Made by a program: the position numbers and the translations under genes
Origin: Candidatus Thiodiazotropha taylori
GTDB taxonomy: Bacteria > Pseudomonadota > Gammaproteobacteria > Chromatiales > Chromatiaceae
DNA: 6,163 nt
Direction of reading: 5' to 3'
NCBI GenBank assembly: GCA_019100305.1
Contig: JAHRHW010000277.1
Location: 1 to 6,163 of the forward strand
Shown: positions 1 to 6,163 of the stretch, piece after piece
Layout of the letters: each line of letters starts with the position of its first letter
How positions within the stretch are numbered: the first letter of the stretch is position 1
Notes under the pieces: model-generated
Database searches by the model: none
Told to the model about the DNA's origin: nothing
The model's input: only the letters and a program-made list of their open reading frames with translations

Positions 1-1186
1 GCATCTGCCTCCAAGGCTCATTAACAGCACCACCACCAATCGAGAAAACCTTTTTAGGCTTGGGTGCTCCAAGCTCCTGTAATCGGTCATATCCCTGTTG
101 TTCGATCTTAGCGATGCCTTCGAGGATTGCTTGGAAAAATATGCTGCTATTTTCAGGCCTTGGGCTTAATCTGGGCACCAGGTCTGGATCGTTAATCGGA
201 AATCGCTCTCCGGCTGATATCAGAGGGTAGTAGTCAAGGCCGGTCGGTTGATTGACCTGCATTGCATCGGTTAATCCAGGGAGTTCACTGGGTTTGAAGT
301 AGTGACGCAACACGGCACCACCACTGTTCGATGCACCTCCCACCAGCCAGCGATCCCCAAGGCGATGGCTGTAAATACCGTATCGTGAGTCGAAAACCGG
401 TTTATCTGAAAGTATCTTCAATACTAGGGTGCTGCCAAGAGATGTTACCGCATCACCGATCTCATTGGCTCCGGATGCAAGACAGGCTGCATTGCTGTCC
501 GTTGTGCCAGCCACTACAGTGAATCCACTTTTCAACCCGGTCGCCTGGGCCGCTTGCTTGCTCAATTGCCCAACCGGTGTACCACAAGGGTGTACCTGGG
601 GTAGGCAGTTGGTATCGAAACTAAGATTGTAGATCCACTCCGGCCATTGGCGCGTGATCGGATCGTAGCCAAGCTTCAGTGCGTTGTTCTCATCACTGAT
701 CCGGTAGTTGCCAGTCAGTCGTCCCACAATCCAGTCAGCTTGATGTAAGGCGTAGCAGTTGTCAGTTTTCAGGTTACGGCTGAGGTACATCAGCTTCGCC
801 AGACTGGAGCTGGCGCTCAATACCGGGCTACCTTCCGGGGCGACTTTTTTCAACTGTTCCAGACTGTCACGGCTGCGACTGTCGTTGTACATCAGGGCGG
901 GGGTCATCGGTGTGCCCTGGTGATCGGTCAACAGCAGGGTTGAGGAGGTGCCATCCACGGCAATCGCATCCACCGGTTTGTTACCGATTTTTGCAGTGGT
1001 TTCCTGTAACAGTTCGGTGACCGCTTGCCACCAGTCCTGAGGGTTTTGCTGCTGCTCGCCTTTTGCAGGTGAAACAGAATCCGGCAATGGTCGGGTCAGG
1101 GTGGAGACCACTTCGGCATGCTCATCGATTGCGATCACGCGACAACCCGAGGTGCCCAGATCGATGCCTATGCAGAGTCCCATCAT
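1..1186 (-). CDS. FGGY-family carbohydrate kinase, probable D-ribulose kinase (SePSK/XK1-like), 3' end cut by window
   Basis: The frame is open without a stop from an ATG at 1186 to the left edge, giving 395 residues with the C-terminus missing. The N-terminus has the FGGY phosphate-binding motif (IGIDLGTSG, Asp9 and Thr12). It continues with DGTSS near residue 83, HLDG-equivalent region with NNALKLGYDP, AGTTDS with the presumed catalytic base Asp230, TSLGSTL, RWLVGGASNSGGAVLR, FPINDP and RLSPRP. The adenosine motif (IGGGAVNEPW) begins just before the cut. From memory, these blocks match the Synechococcus SePSK/Arabidopsis XK1 group, which phosphorylates D-ribulose with ATP (family about 425 aa), so roughly 30 residues are lost. 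D-xylulose or another pentulose remains possible as substrate. It lies 25 nt behind queF and is probably cotranscribed. Two adjacent ATGs (1186 and 1183) could start it; a GGGA about 7 nt before the second favours 1183. Confidence 0.85.
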   Translation of the reverse strand, partial: MMGLCIGIDLGTSGCRVIAIDEHAEVVSTLTRPLPDSVSPAKGEQQQNPQDWWQAVTELLQETTAKIGNKPVDAIAVDGTSSTLLLTDHQGTPMTPALMYNDSRSRDSLEQLKKVAPEGSPVLSASSSLAKLMYLSRNLKTDNCYALHQADWIVGRLTGNYRISDENNALKLGYDPITRQWPEWIYNLSFDTNCLPQVHPCGTPVGQLSKQAAQATGLKSGFTVVAGTTDSNAACLASGANEIGDAVTSLGSTLVLKILSDKPVFDSRYGIYSHRLGDRWLVGGASNSGGAVLRHYFKPSELPGLTDAMQVNQPTGLDYYPLISAGERFPINDPDLVPRLSPRPENSSIFFQAILEGIAKIEQQGYDRLQELGAPKPKKVFSIGGGAVNEPWRQM

Positions 1187-1211
1187 CCTGTCCCGGTGTT
1201 GCTGGGTACAA

Positions 1212-1601
1212 TCAGGGCAGGGTGACCGGTACCGGTGGCTGCCAATCTTCCGCTCTGTGGTCTGCAACCACCGTGGTGTAGATGCCACCACGAACGTTGA
1301 ATTCGGCAGTCAGTCGCATGTAACGGGGTTGAGTGGCGGCTACCAGATCCGCCAGGATCTCATTGGTTACTGCCTCGTGGAAAGCTCCCTGATCGCGGAA
1401 TGACCAGATGTACATCTTCAGGGCTTTGAGTTCGACGCAAAGCTTCTCAGGTACATACTCCAGAGTCATTTCAGCAAAATCGGGCTGGCCGGTTTTCGGG
1501 CAGAGGCAGGTGAATTCGGGGATGTTGATGCGGATCGTGTAATCCCTTTCCGGTTGAGGATTTTCGAAGGTTTCCAGATCTTTGCTTGGTTGGCTGGGCA
1601 T
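1212..1601 (-). CDS. queF: NADPH-dependent 7-cyano-7-deazaguanine reductase (QueF, short unimodular form)
   Basis: QueF is a cytoplasmic enzyme that reduces the nitrile of preQ0 to the amine preQ1, using two NADPH, in the synthesis of the tRNA nucleoside queuosine. The 129-residue protein has EFTCLCPKTGQPDF at 29-42, containing the catalytic cysteine that forms the thioimide with preQ0 (Cys34 by alignment from memory) and the proton-donating aspartate (Asp41). The family-defining QueF motif ELKALKMY lies at 57-64, FHE with the substrate-binding Glu76 at 74-76, and PRY...FNVRGGI at 92-107. It has the T-fold size of the Bacillus-type short enzyme (about 165 aa), not the two-module E. coli form (about 280 aa). 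The start at 1601 gives a normal N-terminus; the next Met is residue 45, inside the conserved core. The Shine-Dalgarno is weak (GAGAC, about 11 nt upstream). The identification is firm. Confidence 0.96.
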   Translation of the reverse strand: MPSQPSKDLETFENPQPERDYTIRINIPEFTCLCPKTGQPDFAEMTLEYVPEKLCVELKALKMYIWSFRDQGAFHEAVTNEILADLVAATQPRYMRLTAEFNVRGGIYTTVVADHRAEDWQPPVPVTLP

Positions 1602-1775
1602 GGTTTCACAGTCTCGTCAGTAAAATGGCGATGAATTATACGTTAGCCTGTGCCCAGTCTGAAGTATTTCCTTTATAAGCTTGAAAAAACAGTAAGTTAC
1701 AAAAAAGAGTTCAGGTACAAATTTTTGCTTTTGTCCCCTGTATCATTGCCCCTCTTTGGTGTATCTTAGCGGCCC
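1602..1775. other. divergent intergenic region between queF and smc
   Basis: This 174-bp A/T-rich region is flanked by the two divergent start codons and must hold both promoters. The queF promoter is clear (1635-1663). For smc, only weak -10-like sequences are visible: TATCAT at 1741-1746 and TATCTT at 1762-1767, each directly preceded by TG and neither with a recognisable -35 at 16-18 bp. No stem-loop plus U-run terminator, tRNA, riboswitch or repeat array was seen. The runs of A and T at 1684-1730 could be an UP element or a bent region, but nothing specific can be claimed. Confidence 0.6.
1635..1663 (-). promoter_or_regulatory. sigma70-like promoter for queF and the kinase
   Basis: On the minus strand, a perfect -10 hexamer TATAAT (1640-1635) lies 17 bp from TTCAGA (1663-1658), which matches the -35 consensus TTGACA at four of six positions. 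The sequence further upstream is A/T-rich. The predicted start of transcription is near 1628, giving a leader of about 27 nt before the queF ATG. That is too short to hold a preQ1 riboswitch, so riboswitch control of queF is not supported here. The call rests on sequence match only. Confidence 0.6.
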
Positions 1776-4700
1776 ATGCGTCTGGAGAAAATCAAGCTCG
1801 CCGGGTTTAAATCATTCGTCGATCCAACCACTGTACCGATTCCGAGTAATCTGGTCGGTATCGTTGGGCCGAATGGTTGCGGCAAATCCAATGTTATCGA
1901 TGCGGTCCGCTGGGTGATGGGTGAAAGCTCAGCCAAAATGCTGCGTGGCGAATCGATGGCGGATGTTATATTCAATGGCTCGACAGCCCGTAAACCTGTC
2001 GGCGCGGCTACCATCGAACTGCTTTTCGATAATGCGGAAGGGCGGGCCGGTGGTCAGTATGCCCAGTACAACCAAATATCAGTCAAACGTCAGGTCTCCC
2101 GCGACGGTCAATCCCTTTACTATTTAAACGGGGTGCGTTGCCGTCGTCGTGATATCACCGATCTCTTCTTAGGCACTGGCCTGGGGCCACGCAGCTACTC
2201 GATCATCGAACAGGGCATGATCTCCCGTCTGATCGAAGCGCGTCCGGAAGATCTGCGGACCTTCCTCGAAGAGGCGGCGGGTATCTCCAAATATAAGGAG
2301 CGTCGTCGCGAAACCGAGAACCGCATCCGTCATACCCGGGAGAACCTGGAGCGCCTTACCGATCTTAGGGATGAGGTGGCGAAACAGCTGCAACATCTGC
2401 AACGGCAGGCGGCAACAGCGGAAAAGTATCAAACCCTGAAGCAGGAAGAGCGCCAGACCAAGGCGGAACTGCTGGCGCTGCGCTGGCGCACCCTGGACCA
2501 GGATCTGCAACAAAGGGAGCGCAATATCGCTGAGCTGCAGAACCATCTGGAAGCAGCCCTGGCAGAGCAGCGCAAGCTGGAGTCGGTGATCGAAGAGGAT
2601 CGGGAGAAACACACCGAAGCCAACGATCTGTTCAATGAGGTACAGGGGCGGTTTTACAGTCTAGGCGCGGAGATCAGCGGTCTTGAGCAGGCGATCCAGT
2701 TTGCCCGGGATACCCAGAAACAGCAGCAGCAGGATCTGGAACAGGTCGAACAGGCCTTTCAGGAGTCTGAGGCCCATCGGGCACAGGATGAGTCACGCCT
2801 GAATGAACTGAATCACAACTTGCAGACCGAAGAGCCCCAGTTGATGGAGGCGAGGGAGGATGAGCATAAGCTCTCCGAAGCCCTTAATCAGGCCGAGCAG
2901 GCGATGCAGAGCTGGCAGGCGGAGTGGGATCAGTTCAATCAACAGGCCGCCGAACCGGCCCAGACCGCACAGGTTGAGCGTACCCGTATCAACCATCTTG
3001 AGCAGCAGGGCAGCAATCTGGAGCGCCGTCTGCAGCGATTTGATGAAGAGCTTTCACGCCTGGATGACAGCCGTCTGCTGGGTGAGATCAGTGAACTGGA
3101 ATCGGAGGAGTCGGGCCAGAAAGAGTCAGTGGATATCCTGCACATTCAGTTGAGTGAGATGGTCGATCAGATCAATCAGCAGCGGGAGCTCAACAATCAG
3201 CAGGCGAATCAACTCGATCAGGCTCGGGCGGAACTGCAGTCGAATAAAGGCCGTCAGGCCTCCTTGGAGGCGCTGCAACAGGCCGCCCTGGGGGAGGCTG
3301 AAAGCGATATCGCCGAGTGGCTGGAGCGAACCCAGTTGCAGTCCGCCCAGCGGCTGGCGCAACAGATCAAAGTTACCCCACGCTGGCAACAGGCGGTTGA
3401 GGTGGTACTCGGTTTTCATCTGCAGGCGGTCTGCATCGATAATCTCGATCAACTGAATGATGCATTGCCCCAGTTGCAGAAAGGCACCCTGACCCTGTGG
3501 GAAGGCAGTGCGGCCAGCACAGCGGAACCCCATGCGGATGATCTCTCCACCCAGATCGAGGCTCCCTGGAGCCTGCAGAGTCTGCTGGCTGGCGTGCGTA
3601 TGGTGGACGACCTGCCCACCGCGCTGCATCGTCGTCACAGTCTCAACCCTGGCGAGTCACTGATCACCCCTGAGGGGATCTGGCTGGGTCGCAACTGGTT
3701 GAGAATCACCCGCGAGTCGGATGAGCGGGCCGGTGTGCTGGGTCGTGAGGAGGAGCTGCGCATCCTGAAACAGACCCTGGAAGAGCAACAGCTGCAGGTA
3801 GACGAATTGACCGAACAGCTGGAGCAGGGGCGTGAGCGGCTGAAACATCTGGAGCAGGAGCGGGAGCAGTCCCAAGCCAGTTACAACCAACTCAACCGAG
3901 CCCTCTCAGAGGTGCGTTCCAATCTGAGTAGCAAGCGGACCCGTGCCGACCATCTGCATCAGCGTCGGGAGCAGTTGCAGCAGGAGCAGCAGGAGATCGC
4001 CGAGCAGATCGAAAATGACCATCTGCTGATGGAAGAGACCCGACAGCGTCTCCATCTGGCGCTGGAAGCGATCGAGACCCTGGGCTCCCGACGGGAGTCC
4101 CTGGTACAGCGTCGTGATGACCTGAGAACCCAGGTCAGCGAGGCGAGAGAGAAGCTCAACCAGCAGCGAACGGCCACCCACCAGCGGGAGCTGCAGGTTG
4201 AATCGATGCGCACCGTGCACACTTCGCTGACCCAGAATCTGCAAAGAGCCCGCAGTCAGCTGGAGCAGTTGACCCAACGCCGCGATGAGTTGAAGCAGAG
4301 CCTGGAAAATGCTGATGCGCCGATGCAGCAGCAGCTGCAGGATCTGAATGTCAAACTGGAAGCCCGCAGCAGTGTCGAGCAGGAGCTGAATCAGGTCCGC
4401 CAGGGACTGGAGGATGTGGATGGCCAGCTGCGCGAGAAGGAGCAGCAACGGCATCAGGCCGAGCAGCGGGTACAGCAGCGTCGGGACAAGTTGAACCAGG
4501 CCCAACTGCAGAACCAGGAAGTCTCAGTCCGACGCAACACCCTGCAGGAGCAGCTGGACGAAAGCGGACTGGTTGCAGAAGAGCTGTTCAAGACCATGCC
4601 GGAAGAGGCCAGTGAATCGGTATGGCAACAGAAGGTGGAGACACTGGCGAATCGGATCCAGCGACTCGGGCCGATCAATCTGGCGGCCATCGATGAGTTT

Positions 4701-5279
4701 CAGGAACAATCCGAACGTCTCAAATACCTTGAAGAGCAGCATGCGGATATCACCAGCTCCCTTGAGACATTGGAAAATGCCATCCGCAAGATCGATCGGG
4801 AGACCCGAACCCGTTTCAAAGAGACCTTCGATAAGGTCAATTCCGGTATCAAGGATCTGTTTCCCCGGCTGTTCGGTGGCGGTCACGCCTATCTAGAGCT
4901 GACCGGTGAAGATCTCCTGGATACCGGGGTCACCGTGATGGCGCGCCCGCCGGGCAAACGCAACGCCAGCATCCACCTGCTCTCCGGTGGGGAAAAGGCG
5001 CTCACGGCAGTAGCCCTGGTATTCGCCATATTCCAGCTCAATCCGGCGCCTTTCTGTATGCTCGATGAGGTGGATGCGCCGTTGGACGATGCCAATGTGG
5101 GTCGCTTTTGCGAGTTGGTGAAATCGATGTCCGATCAGGTACAATTCATCTTTATTACCCATAATAAGATCACCATGGAAATCGCGAACCAACTCTCTGG
5201 TGTCACCATGCATGAACCGGGTGTCTCACGTTTGGTAACTGTCGATGTGGAGGAGGCGGCTCAACTGGCCGCACTGTAA
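1776..5279 (+). CDS. smc: Chromosome segregation and condensation ATPase SMC, full length
   Basis: SMC homodimers, with ScpA and ScpB (not in this window), form the ring-shaped complex that loads on DNA, extrudes loops and helps separate replicated chromosomes. The 1167-residue protein has the full architecture. The N-terminal head has MRLEKIKLAGFKSF, Walker A GPNGCGKS at 31-38, R-loop Arg57 and Q-loop Gln146. A Glu/Gln-rich coiled coil follows from about 170 to 510, a hinge at about 515-655, and a returning coiled coil to about 1000. The C-terminal head has signature LSGGE at 1069-1073, Walker B FCMLDE at 1093-1098 with catalytic Glu1098, D-loop at 1101-1105 and switch His1129. Length is normal for the family and no frameshift is seen. 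The start is fixed by an in-frame TAG at 1767-1769 and the conserved N-terminus. No Shine-Dalgarno is visible before it. zipA begins 4 nt after the stop, so an operon is likely. Confidence 0.98.
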   Translation: MRLEKIKLAGFKSFVDPTTVPIPSNLVGIVGPNGCGKSNVIDAVRWVMGESSAKMLRGESMADVIFNGSTARKPVGAATIELLFDNAEGRAGGQYAQYNQISVKRQVSRDGQSLYYLNGVRCRRRDITDLFLGTGLGPRSYSIIEQGMISRLIEARPEDLRTFLEEAAGISKYKERRRETENRIRHTRENLERLTDLRDEVAKQLQHLQRQAATAEKYQTLKQEERQTKAELLALRWRTLDQDLQQRERNIAELQNHLEAALAEQRKLESVIEEDREKHTEANDLFNEVQGRFYSLGAEISGLEQAIQFARDTQKQQQQDLEQVEQAFQESEAHRAQDESRLNELNHNLQTEEPQLMEAREDEHKLSEALNQAEQAMQSWQAEWDQFNQQAAEPAQTAQVERTRINHLEQQGSNLERRLQRFDEELSRLDDSRLLGEISELESEESGQKESVDILHIQLSEMVDQINQQRELNNQQANQLDQARAELQSNKGRQASLEALQQAALGEAESDIAEWLERTQLQSAQRLAQQIKVTPRWQQAVEVVLGFHLQAVCIDNLDQLNDALPQLQKGTLTLWEGSAASTAEPHADDLSTQIEAPWSLQSLLAGVRMVDDLPTALHRRHSLNPGESLITPEGIWLGRNWLRITRESDERAGVLGREEELRILKQTLEEQQLQVDELTEQLEQGRERLKHLEQEREQSQASYNQLNRALSEVRSNLSSKRTRADHLHQRREQLQQEQQEIAEQIENDHLLMEETRQRLHLALEAIETLGSRRESLVQRRDDLRTQVSEAREKLNQQRTATHQRELQVESMRTVHTSLTQNLQRARSQLEQLTQRRDELKQSLENADAPMQQQLQDLNVKLEARSSVEQELNQVRQGLEDVDGQLREKEQQRHQAEQRVQQRRDKLNQAQLQNQEVSVRRNTLQEQLDESGLVAEELFKTMPEEASESVWQQKVETLANRIQRLGPINLAAIDEFQEQSERLKYLEEQHADITSSLETLENAIRKIDRETRTRFKETFDKVNSGIKDLFPRLFGGGHAYLELTGEDLLDTGVTVMARPPGKRNASIHLLSGGEKALTAVALVFAIFQLNPAPFCMLDEVDAPLDDANVGRFCELVKSMSDQVQFIFITHNKITMEIANQLSGVTMHEPGVSRLVTVDVEEAAQLAAL

Positions 5280-5283
5280 CCTC

Positions 5284-6132
5284 ATGGATGCCACAACCCT
5301 GCGTATCGTTCTGTTACTGCTTGGTCTGGTATTTCTGGCCGCCATCTACTTCTATGAGACCAACCGCCGCAAACGGGAGATGTCCCAGGCGCGACGTCGG
5401 GTTGTACCGGAGTTCAAAGAGCCTGAAATCACACCGCCAGCGGAGGATGAACCTGTTGTCGGTGACGAGGTGACGATGGAGCACTCGGAGAATCTCCACC
5501 ACCAGGAGGAGGACACCTGGGCCCAGTGGGAGGAAGAGGATACGGAGCAGCTCAACGAAGAGTTTCCCGACTCGGAACCCATGCGAGCCGATGATGAGAT
5601 TACCTCGGATCTTGAGATGCGCACCGACGACAGCTTCGAGACCCCGGAGCAGCAGGAGTTGTTCGGATTCAGTGCTCAGGAAGAGTCGCCGGTGGACTTG
5701 CCGAAGCTGATCATCCAGATTAATCTGAAGGCCAAGAATGCTCCTTTCAACGGCCTCGATATCCAGAAAGCGATGAGTGAGACAGGATTGGTGATGGGCA
5801 GCCTGTCGATCTATCACCGGCTCAGTAGCGACAGTCGGCAGGCCCCCCAATTCAATCTGGCGAGTATGGTCGAGCCGGGTACCTTTCCCAGCGAGGATGT
5901 GGAACAGTTCACCACCCCTGGGCTGACCCTGTTCACCCAACTACCGGTGCCGGGGGACAGTATGGCGGTCTTCTCCGATCTGCTGTTTACCGCCGAACGC
6001 CTGGCGGCTCTTCTCGACGGTGAGCTGCAGGATGATACCCACAGCGCCCTGACCAAGCAGACCATCGAACACCTGCGCGGTCAGATCATAGAGCATCGCC
6101 GACAGGTGCAACTGGCCAGGAGTAAAGGTTGA
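5284..6132 (+). CDS. zipA: Cell division protein ZipA
   Basis: ZipA is an inner-membrane protein that binds the C-terminal tail of FtsZ and tethers the Z ring to the membrane at midcell. The 282-residue product has a single N-terminal membrane segment at about 6-24 with almost nothing before it, then a basic stretch (NRRKREMSQARRR, 27-39). A long, strongly acidic linker spans about 42-137. The C-terminal FtsZ-binding domain at about 138-270 includes LIIQINLKAKN, GLVMGSLSIYHR, NLASMVEPGTF, FTTPGLTLF and a late DDTHSALT. These blocks line up from memory with E. coli ZipA (328 aa), whose linker is longer and Pro/Gln-rich. An in-frame upstream ATG at 5245, inside smc, would add 13 polar residues and break the usual N-out topology, so 5284 is preferred. 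No Shine-Dalgarno lies at normal distance (GGAGGAGG ends 27 nt upstream), which suggests translation coupled to smc. Confidence 0.95.
   Translation: MDATTLRIVLLLLGLVFLAAIYFYETNRRKREMSQARRRVVPEFKEPEITPPAEDEPVVGDEVTMEHSENLHHQEEDTWAQWEEEDTEQLNEEFPDSEPMRADDEITSDLEMRTDDSFETPEQQELFGFSAQEESPVDLPKLIIQINLKAKNAPFNGLDIQKAMSETGLVMGSLSIYHRLSSDSRQAPQFNLASMVEPGTFPSEDVEQFTTPGLTLFTQLPVPGDSMAVFSDLLFTAERLAALLDGELQDDTHSALTKQTIEHLRGQIIEHRRQVQLARSKG
6118..6122 (+). promoter_or_regulatory. Shine-Dalgarno sequence for the gene after zipA
   Basis: AGGAG inside the last codons of zipA lies 6 nt before a TTG at 6129. This is the best-placed ribosome binding site on the plus strand of the window, and it supports TTG as a start codon for the downstream gene. 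Confidence 0.6.
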
Positions 6133-6163
6133 ATCCCAGCCAGGAGATCCTCTCCCGGGTCGA
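6129..6163 (+). CDS. ligA: Start of a third operon gene, probably NAD-dependent DNA ligase LigA (partial)
   Basis: A TTG at 6129-6131 overlaps the zipA TGA (TTGA) and sits 6 nt behind AGGAG. The frame stays open to the right edge, giving 11 codons that read (M)NPSQEILSRV plus two bases. The fragment is too short for domain evidence. LigA is inferred because ligA follows zipA in many gammaproteobacteria and because LigA proteins often begin with a short variable segment leading into a helix of this kind. If correct, the enzyme seals nicks in DNA using NAD+ during replication and repair. The overlapping stop and start imply translational coupling to zipA. Another gene identity cannot be excluded from 35 bases. 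Confidence 0.55.
   Translation, partial: MNPSQEILSRV

Noticed and set aside
331..632. Two short plus-strand open frames inside the left end
   Set aside because: The minus strand here is a continuous kinase frame with conserved motifs, so these are shadows.
1101..1403. Plus-strand open frame of 100 residues spanning the kinase-queF junction
   Set aside because: It lies antisense to the queF catalytic core and kinase start, both of which have clear family motifs.
1602..1634. Possible preQ1 riboswitch before queF
   Set aside because: The predicted leader is only about 27 nt, and no H-type pseudoknot pattern with a C-rich loop and A-rich tail was found.
1684..1730. Possible intrinsic terminator in the A/T-rich intergenic stretch
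   Set aside because: No G/C-rich stem precedes the T or A runs on either strand, and both flanking genes are divergent, so no terminator is expected.
2718..2740. CAG repeat run resembling a short tandem repeat
   Set aside because: It encodes glutamines in the SMC coiled coil, and CAG-rich patches recur throughout the gene. It is explained by protein composition.
3126..3638. Minus-strand 170-residue open frame opposite the SMC hinge
   Set aside because: Shadow of smc codon bias; composition is low-complexity Leu/Gln and no family features are seen.
3906..4505. Minus-strand 199-residue open frame, Leu-rich and membrane-like, opposite smc
   Set aside because: It is the antisense reading of CAG/GAG-rich coiled-coil codons, which become CTG/CTC (Leu). 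There is no recognisable domain and smc on the other strand is certain.

Overview
The window reads as an ordinary chromosomal stretch of a gammaproteobacterium. The strongest clue is the gene order smc-zipA-(ligA) on the plus strand: ZipA is essentially a gammaproteobacterial division protein, and smc-zipA-ligA is a known arrangement in members of that class that use SMC rather than MukBEF (for example pseudomonads). The genus cannot be fixed from this sequence alone. A free-living or symbiotic sulfur oxidiser of the Chromatiales type would fit, but that is a guess. No tRNA or rRNA gene, mobile element, CRISPR array or phage gene was seen.

Left block, minus strand: a compact QueF (preQ0 reductase of queuosine synthesis) at 1212-1601 is followed, 25 nt later, by a FGGY-family sugar kinase (1-1186) that runs off the left edge. 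The kinase closely resembles the cyanobacterial/plant D-ribulose kinase group (SePSK type). The two genes probably share a transcript from a good sigma70-like promoter at 1635-1663.

Centre: a 174-bp divergent intergenic region (1602-1775) separates queF from smc. It holds the queF promoter. No convincing promoter or Shine-Dalgarno sequence could be found for smc, whose start is nevertheless fixed by an in-frame TAG just upstream.

Right block, plus strand: full-length smc (1167 aa; chromosome condensation and segregation ATPase), then zipA after a 4-nt gap (282 aa; membrane anchor of the FtsZ ring), then the first 11 codons of a third gene. That gene begins at a TTG overlapping the zipA stop, behind a good Shine-Dalgarno sequence, and is most likely ligA (NAD-dependent DNA ligase). 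The block links chromosome organisation, division and DNA joining in what looks like one operon.

No previously undescribed system was found. The points worth a second look concern translation signals (possibly leaderless smc, zipA without a Shine-Dalgarno, TTG start of the third gene), a divergent SMC hinge, an acidic ZipA linker, and a SePSK-type kinase beside queF.
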